Below, piece by piece: positions 35,291 through 46,875 of a stretch of DNA of 64,000 nt. The notes beneath the pieces are model-generated. The model was given only the letters and a program-made list of their open reading frames with translations, was not told where the DNA came from and searched no databases. The position numbers and the translations under genes were made by a program. Origin of the DNA: Apophysomyces variabilis (taxonomy: Eukaryota > Mucoromycota > Mucoromycetes > Mucorales > Mucoraceae); NCBI GenBank assembly GCA_002749535.1, contig MZZL01000409.1:333865-397864 (forward strand), in the 5' to 3' direction. Each line of letters starts with the position of its first letter. Position 1 is the stretch's first letter.

Positions 35291-36707
35291 TACCCAGGGA
35301 AATCAGCAGTGCGAAGTAAGCCAGAAGTCAATCATGGTGGAGAAGTCGAAAAATGAAAACGTGTGAAAAAGGTGAAGACGAGTGAAAAAGAAAACGGGTA
35401 GATTGCTTATTTGTTGTCCATTTGCGGAGAAGGAAAGAGTCAACTATCAAGATGACAACAATAGAAATACGATAAATGCTACTATGATTATAAACAAAAA
35501 TTGTTATGGAAGACACAACAGCTATAAGGTTATCCGGCGTTTTCGATGTTCCTCGTCTACTGGCCGTAATGACTGGTGGTGAATTTCAAAGTAGGTAGTT
35601 CCTCAAAGACATACAAAATGTTGACGATACTGTTTTTTGAAACAGCGTTTACGTGACCAGAAACATTTCTTTGCGCCAACTAATATCCGTATTTGTGATG
35701 ACGATGTTTGATTGTAAACGCAATAGCTATGTTGATCGACGTTGGCCTCTTTGCCGTTTCCTCCGTTGTTCTTGCTTTTTGGAATCCAAGCCTATCAATT
35801 ACGTTGTGTGAACAATATTTAAAAACAATAGTCTTCAGCATATCATCATCTTAATCGTTATTAGGGATCGGCACGAATGAATACGAATACACGAATATTT
35901 TGCCGACCCCTAATCGTAATCAATTCTTACTTTGAAATAAACACCCGGCAAGAGTCTCGATGTATTTTATACGCGTCTCTCTTACTAATTCTTCAGTTAC
36001 AGCACTCTTCGTTGATGTGTATTTGGAAGAATCATCACATCTTTTGCAAATGTACCACCTCCTTCAACATAAACATAAGGTTTAATCAAATGCAGATCTT
36101 GCTCATTTTCTGATACACTTCATTTCTCTCCTTCTGTATGACTGGCGCAATGGAAAATCCTGGTACTATAGACCCTTATCAGTTTGATGTTCATTGAACA
36201 AATATGGCTGGTATAATAACGCTATGACAGCCTCAGGGCAAGTCTTTCTAATGTCATACTGTAGTATTTGGCTATTATTTCCCTTTGGATACCAGGGATG
36301 TTTTTTGATGTAATGCCTAGTAGTTTCAACAACTCTATCGATGGTTTTTATAGTCCGTATTTCTTCCGTAGAATATGTTAGTTATATAATCCTCAGACCA
36401 CTGTATCCGTTGCTATTCTTTCGCTTCTTTGCTTGAACATCTGATCATGTCTCAGTAAGATGAACTATCAATTGGAGGAGTGTTCGTAAACGAATCGATA
36501 TCCATTACCATTTTTCGTATGTGAAATTGGTTGGAACGCTAATTAGTGTGTACGTTCTCTTCGAATATGTCAGCAAATGTACGGATAAAAGGTGAACTCT
36601 CATAGACAGAGGAGGATCAGCTCCCGTTATGTCACGGGAAAACAAGTAACGCAGAATTTCAATCGGAGACAGCACAAACCGTTGTATTCGAGTGGCACAA
36701 ATGTCTG
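35291..36707. other. Intergenic between the two Fanzor-like copies
   Basis: About 1.4 kb, AT-rich. Includes the hairpin listed at 35852-35920. ORFs on both strands have no recognisable family. A hydrophobic reading frame at about 35260-35335 (minus) runs into the first exon of copy 1 and may or may not belong to it. Confidence 0.4.
35852..35920. repeat. Imperfect inverted repeat / hairpin
   Basis: The arm around 35858-35873 (TTATTAGGGATCGGCA) pairs with 35901-35917 (TGCCGACCCCTAATCG) across a loop of about 27 nt. The loop contains repeated CGAAT/ACGAAT units. It could be a foldback element or a processed RNA structure; no coding sequence overlaps it. Confidence 0.6.
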
Positions 36708-36791
36708 CAAAATACTGTTACTGGTTTATTCAAAAGTTTTTAAAGATTTCATCCAAAATTGTTTGAAGATTCCACCCAAAATTGTTTGAAG
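36708..36791. repeat. Solo terminal repeat of the Tc1/mariner family
   Basis: The sequence from ACTGGTTTATTCAAAAG through CCAAAATTGTTTGAAGATT closely matches the 44-bp terminal inverted repeat of the element at 42.2-43.8 kb, with about ten differences. The inner half (AAAATTGTTTGAAGATT) occurs twice in tandem. No transposase lies beside it, so this is an isolated end left by deletion, or a short non-autonomous copy. Confidence 0.7.
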
Positions 36792-36952
36792 ATTTGGGTA
36801 TAAAAGTTATAAATAATTTGCCAATAAACTGTTAGTGATTATCCTCTGTTAAACTGTGATAGTGAACTTACCGGCGTGACCACCTGCGAAAGATAAACGT
36901 TAGTAAAACAATCCTAACTAGAAAAATTGGCTAATATACTTACCGTAAAAAC

Positions 36953-39830
36953 CTAAAAGTCCCCGGAGGGACCAACCGTATTCGTAACGGCGGTGTATTG
37001 ATCTAATGAAGGCCGGGCAAACTCTCTTGGTCTTCCTTGCCCAGACCAAATTGACTCCGCAATCAAGAATAAATTTTTACTGGCCAAGACGTCTCGGTCC
37101 CATAACATCTTACAGTTTTTGCATACCAAGATGCTATGGTGAGAAACGCAATCGGCTGTGGTAAGCTTTTGTAGGGACCTGCATCTGCAGCTATGGCACA
37201 CCTAAACGACGTTTGTGAGCATTATATTACTATCAATCGCTCCAACTTACTTGCGAAGAAAGGTATTCATCTATCGTGAGCACCAATAGTTCTTCGCGCT
37301 TTTCTCTCCGTTTCAAAGATCTCCATAGGATATTCACAACTCCCTTTCGGTGTCCTTTGTAGTTGCATCGATTGTTGAACATCCCGTCCCCAAATACAAT
37401 GAGTGGCACTTTCCTTTCAACAGTGAATTTCTTTTGCCTCCAGTGAGGTAAACGCTTGGTTTTTTTAAGCGTACTGCGCTCGGCAGATGTATTTGGCTGG
37501 GGAAGGCTATCAATTAGCTGTTAATTCCTGCAGGTAACGAACTGTCATGCAGATAAATACTAACCTTTGGTGTAACGGATTGCCAACTTCTGAATCTTTA
37601 TTGACATGCTTCTTCCGACTTTTTCGCTTCCTTTTCCGGGATTTTCTGTTTGATCTCGTCCGTTTCCGTCTGCTACAGTTGTACTTTTTACCACCAAATG
37701 CTAGTATATTGACCATTTCCTCTCTTGCTCTTTGCACGCCTTGATATCCTCGAAATCGAGCTTCAGCTCGATGCGGACCATAAAACTGGAAAAGCACGTC
37801 CATATTGCCGAATATAGATCGTAGATAACCGTCGTAGGCTTCGATATGCGCTGTTTTTCCAGACTCCAATGAGGTTTCAATGTCTTGTATACCTTGCTGC
37901 TTTTTTTCCTTCTCCATTTTATTCTGTCTATTCGGCGAACCAGTATACACATAGTATTCTTTGGTTGAGCATCTCCTTATTTCATGAGGTTCTGATCCGC
38001 AGCCATAAGAAGCAGTAAAGACTTGATTGATGCCCGGATCAATCGCACATGGTGCAAAATTGTCATAGATATGGTTACCGTCAATGTCTTCAACAGAGAG
38101 GCTGGCGTCCGTGACCACTGACTCAATCTTTCGTGCGCGAGCGAACTGGAAGTCAATCGCGTAGCCATCGGTGAAGATAACATTTTTGAAAGCGATTCGT
38201 CCACTGTTACCGAAATTTTGAAGCTGCTCCAGACTAACAAACATTTTTGAGAGATTTAGCTACAAATAATCATAGTAAATACCTGTCAAATCCCAGCTTG
38301 TGGAAATCAAAAACTTGATAAAACTGGGCAAGCTGGTCCTCATAGTCTTTTCGGTGGCTGATGTTCGTTAACTGTTGAAGGGTCTTGGAATTAACGCAGA
38401 TAAATCTCCAATGAGTTGAAGGAGACGGAGACAGAGAAAACAATCGCGGTAGATCCTTAAAACTACCTTTTGCCTTTTCGGCTTCTTCGTTTTTTGGATC
38501 GTATTGCTCTCCTTGAGCGTTTTGTTTTTGTTTGGCTTCTTCATGCTCTCGATTGTATTCGGTGAGTATATATGCTAACACTGGAATGTAGCTGCCTGGA
38601 AAAGCAGATAGTTTTTCCGCGTTTGTTTGCCATTCGGGCATTAGTGTCGCAAACTCGCCACAAATGGTTTCTACAGCCTGATCAAAGTCCGAGACGGCAA
38701 GTTCATCTTCGAAAGGCCAGTGAGGATCACCTCTAGCAAGTAGTTCATAAATATAGTCTCCTGCAATGGCTTTTGCATTTTTTTGGGATAAGCCCTATAC
38801 ATATATAGTTAGTTGAGAGGTATGCACTATGTATGCTTTCATCTTACAAGTATAAGCTTTGTAAGTCGTCTCGAGATATAAAACTTTAGGCGACCTTCAA
38901 AGTTTTCAGCGACATTGTTGGAATATGTGGTGGCTAACGTGACACAGGCCGCGGAAAGGGCATCACTGTAACCGGAAAAATTCCTAACAGGATAAAGAGC
39001 ATTTGGATGGTTATCCAAGAACGCTCTCCAGTGATCACGTAGGTCTTGAGGGAAATTGGGGTTGTTGTTGCTAATATTGATGCCCATGATAAGCTGACAC
39101 GCCGAATACCAGAAGTTTTGAGTATAAATATAAGAAGGCACCGGTCTATCACAGTTCGCAATAATGTACGAGTTGACAAGTAGCTGAGCACGGAAGATAA
39201 CTTCCCCTAAGGAATGCCGATAATCGAACGCTATTCTCCTGGAAAATCTCTCGAAATTCTTGACGCACCACAGATGAAGTTGGTAACTTTCGAGTAAAAG
39301 TTTCGTAATGATTGTCGTTTAGTTTCTCCGCGATAACGCTCTTTTTCGTTTTGGAGGGTTTCCTGCAATTTTTAGAAGAAGATTTCGAATGATCGATACC
39401 GCCGCAGCTCGGGCATGGTTTGTTGGATTTATTTGGATTCGATGTCTCCTCCGCTTTGAGTTGTCTTCCACGTTTTTTTGCCGCTGAAAACTCTGCCTCC
39501 TCTGTAGCATTCAATTTTCTTTTTACTCCAACTTACACAGGAAGGGACGTTATCAGAGACACGTTGCGGATTAGAAAATGTATTAGCTTACCAGGTTTCT
39601 TTCCATGGCGCGCGTTCAATGGACATGCCTTGTATCGTTTATTTGGATGACCATTCTGCCCGCAGTCTTTGCAAAAGACTGAACATGATATGTGTGCAAT
39701 GATAAATAAGGCTATTGATCAAGAAAAACTTGTCCCTTCTGTAAGACTCACCTTCTTCTCGTTTTAAGCGTTCTGCTTCTTGTTGGAAATATTTTCTGAT
39801 TTTGCAAAGGCAGACGATACCTTGCCAGTT
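36953..39830 (-). CDS. Fanzor-like RNA-guided nuclease, copy 2, near-intact
   Basis: Eukaryotic TnpB relative (Fanzor). Reading 5' to 3': helix (KYFQQEAERLKREE), knuckle VFCKDCGQNGHPNKRYKACP, second knuckle CPSCGGIDHSKSSSKNC, then SSVVRQEFREIF, EVIFRAQLLVNSYI, YTQNFWYSACQLIMG, a helical middle (AIAGDYIYELLARGDPHWPF), THWRFICVNSKTL and FTDGYAIDFQFARARK. The RuvC fold follows: CAIDPGINQVFTASYG (Asp 1), a Lys/Arg-rich segment, VPLIVFGDGMFNN, VLTIDEYLSSQ (alternative Glu), zinc ribbon VCHSCRCRS...LVCKNCKMLWDRDVLASKN (second Asp). It ends SIWSGQGRPREF. Introns include 37254-37203 and one joining HQ to SQIHLPSAV. The only defect found is one extra base in a run of four (39204-39207) that shifts frame between SAFL and REVIFRAQ; copy 1 is uninterrupted there. 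First exon uncertain. Confidence 0.75.
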
Positions 39831-41889
39831 CCATTCATAGGAACGCGGAATCAAAGCTGTCAATTTTGAACAGCACCACTCAAAGACGGCTTGAAGCATA
39901 ATGAGAAAAGACAACGCAAAAGAGATGTGATAGAATGTTCTTGTTACTTCTGTTGTCTCTTTTAAGGTACGATGGTAATCCGAAACCGTCACATGCGTAA
40001 TTGGACAACTTTTGCTCTTCACTTATTAATGACGGTGTATCCAGACTATAACTTCGTCGTCTTTACATGGAAACAACTTTTTCCATTATGCCATTCAATG
40101 ATCTATTCCTCGACATTCATAAATAAGACCTTCGAAAGTTTAAGACCGACTTTTTCATTTTTCTAACAAAACAAATTCTATTAAATTTTTTAAGCTGGTA
40201 GGTTGGACAACTTTTTTTAAACAGAGACGCATCATGCTTGAAACAAGAATGTCAAATTAAGCTTCAGGGTCTACGCTGCGCTACTAATTCAAGGTTATCA
40301 AAACCATACAAGCCCCGCTAAACAGGACTTTTAAGATGTGTAGGCCTAACCGGTTTTCCGAAATTGTAAGTTACAAGCCGATATCACATACTTGACAGGT
40401 GAGTCGTGCCAAATGTCGCGTATGTGTAAATCATACAGTATACTGCTATATTCTACGATACTCATACTTCTGTCAAAGAAGATTACAATATCTAATTTTG
40501 AAATGTATACAAAGACACTTGTAGGTCAAAAAGATAAGCCTTTATGACAAACCCTTTGTTTGTGGCCTCTACTTTTTGAAGCTTTTCTGCTTTTCTTAAA
40601 TCATGAAAAAAGCAAAGGTGAATAGACTAATAAACTGATGGAAATGAAAAGGGCAAATAGGAGGTCTATGGAAATGTGTAATACGGAATCAGTCATTGAT
40701 GATAACCATTGAAGGAAAAACCAAGGGAAAGTGGACGTAAGAAAAAGAGTATTATATTCGTGCTTGTCAAAACAAGTATCCTCTCTGACTGGACTCGAAC
40801 TAGGTTTTGCCTTTGATAACGTTTTGTTTCGCACTCGATTCACACGTGCCTATAATGCGGATTTCCACAGCTTTGCCAAACTTCGTCCATTACACAGGTG
40901 GTGACGATAGATTCAATTAAAAACAATATAACTATCAAAGCTAGAGAAAGAGAATACGAAGGTGCAGTATGTGATGCCTCGTGTCACCAACCAGAATGCA
41001 TTAGTGTGTATGAGATCAGAATTCATCTAGAGATAATACAGGTATGATGTGTCATTACGGTCATCGTCTGCTCAACGAAGGGCTATTGATACAATTCTTT
41101 GTACACTCATTGTTAACTTTACCACTAAAACATGTATTCATCATTGTTTTGTTAGAAAGAACAATCAAACTTTCTTTGATATGCATTCTGGATCACACTT
41201 TATAAACAAAGCAGGGTCATACTTAGTGGACCTTTTTAAGTCTCATTTTCTAATTTTCTATCACTTATTCTTGTGATCACTAACTACACTATGAATAACG
41301 TTCCTGGACAGGAAGTGCTACTCTCATTTATTCAGCGTAACAGGGCAGCTATGGATGAGACCTCACGTATTGAGGAAGCTGATATGGTAGAATGGTCAAA
41401 AGTTCCGTGATTATTTTGTTTGTGACAAAATCAACAGGATATTGAGAACAAGGATCAGATGGTTGGGGAACCATGGCTTGCTTTAAATATCACGTAAGCC
41501 TCTATGGTATGTGTTATAGACTTTAGCCGGAAGTAGAAAGTAGAAGTAGAATTGAAAGCCAGCTATTTAATTAGTCCGTGCTTAGAAAAATAAAGAACTC
41601 TTTTTCAGCTATATCTATCTTAGACCCTGGAATTGTAGCTCTATTGTCCTCTACTACAATCCTAATATAGTAGTCAGTAACAGTATGCCCTGACATAATA
41701 CTCAGTAATTCAAACTGTCGGTGTTTATAATTATCAATGATTTTCTTTTCATTGCTAGGGTAAATGATATGTTTAATAAAGTTTAACCTTTACTTATTGT
41801 ATTTGCATACATCATACAAGTGTCTGGAGTTTTGCATGAGACAAACAGAATCGGCTACATTACTTTTGCTGATATTTTCGCGTATCCTC
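39831..41889. other. Gene-poor AT-rich region
   Basis: About 2 kb with no supported gene. The minus-strand ORF 39639-40022 is explained partly by the first exon and intron of the Fanzor copy. Other ORFs (40601-40843, 41049-41276) lack any family signal. A tRNA-like T-arm near 40790 was examined and rejected. Confidence 0.45.
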
Positions 41890-42168
41890 AACTGATGTAT
41901 AAAAATAAGAACAGACGCTAGAAAAATAATCGAGACTCTGATTATCTTTATTTCATAACTAATTGCTCTCTTTAAATATTTTAGACAGTGCGTGCGGGTA
42001 AAAGCGGGTTGGGGTAGTTACTAGTATCTTTTGTAAAATCCGTACGATCGGTAATGACACGTTAATCTTCTGTCTTTTGATATTCTGTGTCCGCTGGTGT
42101 CTCAGCAACAGATGAATAGAATATAAAAGGTGTTAGTGTAACCTGATCCGAACAGTCATTACAGCTGA
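41890..42168 (+). repeat. Dispersed repeat R1, copy A
   Basis: About 280 bp that reappears in inverted orientation at 60560-60840 with roughly 85% identity by eye. Well-conserved stretches include GATCGGTAATGACACGTTAA, TCTTTTGATATTCTGTGTCC and CAGCAACAGATGAATAGAAT. It has no coding capacity and ends exactly where the Tc1/mariner element begins, so the element appears to have inserted into or beside it. Confidence 0.8.
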
Positions 42169-42176
42169 CACTGGTT

Positions 42177-42220
42177 TTTTCAAAAGTTTTTGAAGATTCC
42201 GCCCAAAATTGTTTAAAGCT
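42177..42220. repeat. Left terminal inverted repeat of Tc1/mariner element
   Basis: Begins TTTTCAAAAGTTTTTGAAG and ends TTGTTTAAAGCT; the exact reverse complement lies at 43745-43788. Probable transposase binding site. Confidence 0.9.
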
Positions 42221-42310
42221 GCTGAGATGGAATCTTTATAAATTGGTCTAATGAAATTCTGAAGAAAAGCAAACACTTATTTCGGATTCAGATATTTGAA
42301 GATATGTTTA

Positions 42311-43684
42311 TTACAAATTCTTTTGCTCTGCCAAGCAACGAGGAAAGAACGAAATTGAATGTCTGATCCATCCTTCACAATCCTTCTTTCGAACTTCCTT
42401 GCATGCTTCAACAATCCTAGGAGTCAAGTGATCACTTTCACTCAATGGATGCCTTTTTATTGCACCTTTAACTTTGGACCAGAACTCCTCGATTGGGTTA
42501 AGAAATGGTGAATACTGCGGTAATCGAAGAAGTTTGTGACCTCTTGCCTTAATTTCCTCAGCTATACCATCAGACGAGTGAATTGGAGCATTATCAATAA
42601 CGATGTTAAAGTTACGTAGGTTGTTTCTGTCAAGCACATCCAACACATTTCTTACAAAGACCCGCAAAATCATCGGCCCTAGTTCCACGGTGTGTTTCAA
42701 TCTTTTCTTTCGGTGATAAACACCTGGCAAACGCAAAGATACATCAATCACTCCAGCGGAAGAAATGGCACCTAGAATAGTGATTGATATGCCACGTTGG
42801 GCTGGAATGATGACTTTTGCTGGCTCCCCTTTTCTTAACCTCGCGTAGTTTCGCATACTGTGCATATTAAAGCCAGATTCGTCAAGGAAAACACAATTTG
42901 TAGTGTACTCGATTGAACCATCTTTCATGATCATTTCTACCCACTCTTTCCTTTCCTTAATAATTTCTTCGCTGTTTCGTTTAGCTGGTAACTTCTCTGC
43001 TCTTTTCAACGTAAAGTTGCATTCGCTAATGACATGCCTGTGCACAGTGGGGATACTGACGCTTAGACCTTCAAAAGCAGTACATAAATCATTTCTAGCG
43101 TCTTCCAAGATAGCAAATGGCTTACCGTCAAAGTATGCTGTCAGAAACTTAGTGTGCTCCTCATTCAGCTTAGTAGGTCTTCCATGTTTCTCTCTCTCTT
43201 TCCGTTCAATGCCAGGCAAAGCTTTGTCGGGGTCTTCTTCGTATTGCTTAACAAAATTGTATGCGGCACTGTATTTAATTCCGGCCTTTCTGGCAGCCTC
43301 GGCAATGGTTGAACCGGTTTCAATCCTGTAATGGATTAACTTCGCGATTTGGTCTGCCGAGTACTTGCTATTTGTCCTCTTTTGATGTTTTATAACCTTT
43401 ATAATTGGCTTGTCTTCTTCTTTTGCTTCTTCCGAAAAGCAATCCTCATCAGGAACGCGTTGTTCTTCATCTATGTTCATCTGATAAACAGTAACTAAAT
43501 TCACTTGGGCGTCATCAACAACCATGTCCTGCGCTAAATCAGTTTCCTCATCAGAGTATTGTTGCATTTCAATGTCTTGCTCAATTAGATGATCGTTTAA
43601 TATTCCGTAGTTGGTGCTATGAGTGCCCATGGTTTTTAAATATTGTTGCGCTACGCCCTGAACAGAAAAATGTACTTTGTTCAA
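42311..43684 (-). CDS. Tc1/mariner transposase (DD34E), apparently intact
   Basis: 457 aa without interruption. The N-terminal 110 residues are acidic and variable. A helix-turn-helix region follows (SADQIAKLIHYRIETGSTIA, EAARKAGIKYSAAYNFVKQY), then a basic linker (GRPTKLNEEH) and a second helical part. The catalytic core has CVFLDESGFNMH (Asp 1), IVIDNAPIHSS (Asp 2) and FLNPIEEFWSKVK (Glu); 34 residues separate the second Asp from the Glu of NPIE, giving DD34E. It ends WIRHSISFFPRCL. The start is the first ATG after the right TIR. A decayed relative is at 13340-14078. All catalytic residues are present, so activity is possible. Confidence 0.9.
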   Translation of the reverse strand: MNKVHFSVQGVAQQYLKTMGTHSTNYGILNDHLIEQDIEMQQYSDEETDLAQDMVVDDAQVNLVTVYQMNIDEEQRVPDEDCFSEEAKEEDKPIIKVIKHQKRTNSKYSADQIAKLIHYRIETGSTIAEAARKAGIKYSAAYNFVKQYEEDPDKALPGIERKEREKHGRPTKLNEEHTKFLTAYFDGKPFAILEDARNDLCTAFEGLSVSIPTVHRHVISECNFTLKRAEKLPAKRNSEEIIKERKEWVEMIMKDGSIEYTTNCVFLDESGFNMHSMRNYARLRKGEPAKVIIPAQRGISITILGAISSAGVIDVSLRLPGVYHRKKRLKHTVELGPMILRVFVRNVLDVLDRNNLRNFNIVIDNAPIHSSDGIAEEIKARGHKLLRLPQYSPFLNPIEEFWSKVKGAIKRHPLSESDHLTPRIVEACKEVRKKDCEGWIRHSISFFPRCLAEQKNL

Positions 43685-43744
43685 AATATCAGTAACAAGA
43701 TTTTCATAATTTCATTGGATGATTTTTCAAAATTCGCTCTCCGA

Positions 43745-43788
43745 AGCTTTAAACAATTTTGGGCGGAATCTTCAAAAACTTTTGAAAA
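43745..43788. repeat. Right terminal inverted repeat of Tc1/mariner element
   Basis: Exact reverse complement of 42177-42220. It lies between the transposase start (43684, minus) and the RPC40 start (43897, plus), so it is part of the RPC40 upstream region. Confidence 0.9.
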
Positions 43789-43896
43789 TACTGTTAGGAG
43801 AAAGAGAAAGTCACGAAGGACCGGCTTTAATGATTGTCAAAATTTTGCCTTCCATTCGAAGTTATCCATACTCCATTAAGTCCACCGTGTCCGACC

Positions 43897-45264
43897 ATGG
43901 CGCTTCCAGAGAATGTCGAACTTCTGCGTACTCATGTTATGATTGAAAAAGACAGAGTTTTTAGTGTATGTCAGTTTAATACGATGATATAAAAAGGTCA
44001 TTTACAGTGTCCTGTACCTTTTTAGGTTAGTGGAAGCGACTATCCACACCAGTATCCAGGAATTAGCAATGCCTGGGATCTCGAAGAGTTTAAGAAAGTG
44101 AGAACACGTCAGAGAACGAACATCTTCTAACAGCGTGTTTGTTATTTGTAGAAATTTCGAGTTAAAGTCAACCGTCTCTCAAAACACAGCATCGAATTCG
44201 ATCTAGTTGGTGTCGATGCAGCCATTGCAAACGCATTCCGCCGAATTTTGATTGCAGAGGTAATGAACAAGAATGGTTAGGAAGTAGAAATGCTAAGTAG
44301 GTGTCTAGGTTCCTACCCTTGCTATCGAGAATGTCTACGTCATGAACAATACTTCGATTATCCAGGATGAGGTGCTTGCACATCGATTAGGTCTAATTCC
44401 AATCAAGGTTAATCCTGAACTGTTTGAATATAAAAACAGTGAGTGACCCAATTTGATCCTGAAAAACTTTGTATTGACTATTGTGTTTTAGGTGGTGATC
44501 TACCAACTGACTTGAATACGATTGTGTTCAAATTGAAGGTCAAATGCGAGCGGAATCCAAAGGCAAAAGCCGATGAGACAGACCCCAAGAAATTGTACAT
44601 TAACTCGCATGGTATGGGCAATATCTTTTGCAAAACCATTCATGTGATTAATTATCTCGCACAGTATATTCGAAGGATTTGGTATGGGAGCCGAAGGGTG
44701 ACCAAGAGGAAAAGTTTAAAGACGATCCAATCAGACCTGTATATGACGATATCTTGATTGCCAAACTGCGGCCAGGTCAAGAAATCGATCTGGAGTTGCA
44801 TTGTTGCAAAGGACAGGGTCGTACACATGCCAAATGGTCACCTGTTGCCACAGCATCCTACCGTCTTTTACCCGATATTCAGATTTTGGAGCCCATCACG
44901 GGTGATGATGCCATTAAGTTTCAGAAATGCTTCCCTGAAGGCGTGGTAGATGTGGTCATGGAAAATGGTGTTCAAATGGCTAAGGTTGTCAACCCGCGAA
45001 AAGACACGGTTAGTCGGGAAGTGTTGCGTCACAAGGAGTTTGAAGGAAAGGTTCGATTGCTTCGAGTCCGAGACCATTTTATTTGTAAGTAGGTAGTTTA
45101 TATGCGGAATCGAAACTTAAATTCTTTCACTCCTAGTCAACGTGGAAACAACAGGGGCGATTCCCCCCGAGAATTTGTTTGTGATGGCTATAGATGTATT
45201 AATGGAGAAAGTCAAGACCATTCAACCGGCACTTGCCCGTGCAACATCGAACGAGGCGGCATAA
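43897..45264 (+). CDS. RPC40: RNA polymerase I/III common subunit AC40 (RPAC1)
   Basis: Alpha-like assembly subunit shared by RNA polymerases I and III. Seven exons: 43897-43965, 44026-44097, 44152-44259, 44309-44438, 44492-44611, 44665-45084, 45137-45264 (348 aa; yeast Rpc40 is 335), all GT-AG and in phase. Motifs: [40 protein letters not shown] (alpha dimerisation motif), [20 protein letters not shown], then [20 protein letters not shown] and [17 protein letters not shown], and the final dimerisation part [20 protein letters not shown]. Essential housekeeping gene. A Tc1/mariner element ends about 110 bp before the ATG, leaving a very short native promoter. The 3' end is 62 bp from the convergent DAHP synthase gene. 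Confidence 0.96.
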
Positions 45265-45326
45265 ATTCAATAAACATTAACCTTAATTTCCTTTTTGCAT
45301 ACAAGACAAAGAAAGTAAAGACTAAA

Positions 45327-46546
<1,220 letters not shown>

Positions 46547-46875
46547 AGTTACAATATGGAAGGAGAAGAAAAAAGAAATAAAAGAAAAAGGCAGATAGCT
46601 GCAGCGGATATTTATCTTTCTGTTTCCATTTATCTGTAAAACTGTGTGTCTTTTTTTATAGATTTAAAAAGAAACGCAAACAAATGTTGACTCTCATCCG
46701 CATACAAGCATGCGCATAACCAAGTGCAACGATTGGCTATCCCGGTGGGGGACTGTTTGCCGCTCTAAGCCGCGTCCTACTCTTTTGCCCTTTACTTTCT
46801 AACTCGCTCTGTCTCTATCGCTCTGCGTCTCTCTTTGTCTCTCTTTGCCTCTCTCTAGCCTCCTTATCGCATATC
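46547..46875. promoter_or_regulatory. Shared divergent promoter (DAHP synthase / MTQ2)
   Basis: About 330 bp between two divergent starts. A CT-rich tract (about 46791-46862) precedes the MTQ2 ATG; a purine-rich tract (46557-46590, i.e. CT-rich on minus) precedes the DAHP synthase ATG. Both fit the pyrimidine-tract promoters seen elsewhere in this window. Confidence 0.55.

Larger units (their letters stand above)
42169..43795 (-). mobile_element. Tc1/mariner element with perfect 44-bp TIRs
   Basis: About 1.6 kb flanked by inverted repeats at 42177-42220 and 43745-43788 that are identical over 44 bp. One long transposase ORF (42311-43684, minus) is intact between them. Perfect TIRs with an unbroken ORF suggest recent transposition. 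Exact outer boundaries and the expected TA target duplication are not resolved. Confidence 0.85.

Noticed and set aside
39639..40022. 127-codon minus ORF as a separate gene
   Set aside because: Its last part is explained as the first exon and intron of Fanzor copy 2; the rest has no recognisable domain.
40770..40815. tRNA-like T-arm on minus (GTTCGAGTCC)
   Set aside because: The flanking bases do not form a 5-bp stem and no matching D-arm, anticodon arm or acceptor stem could be folded around it.
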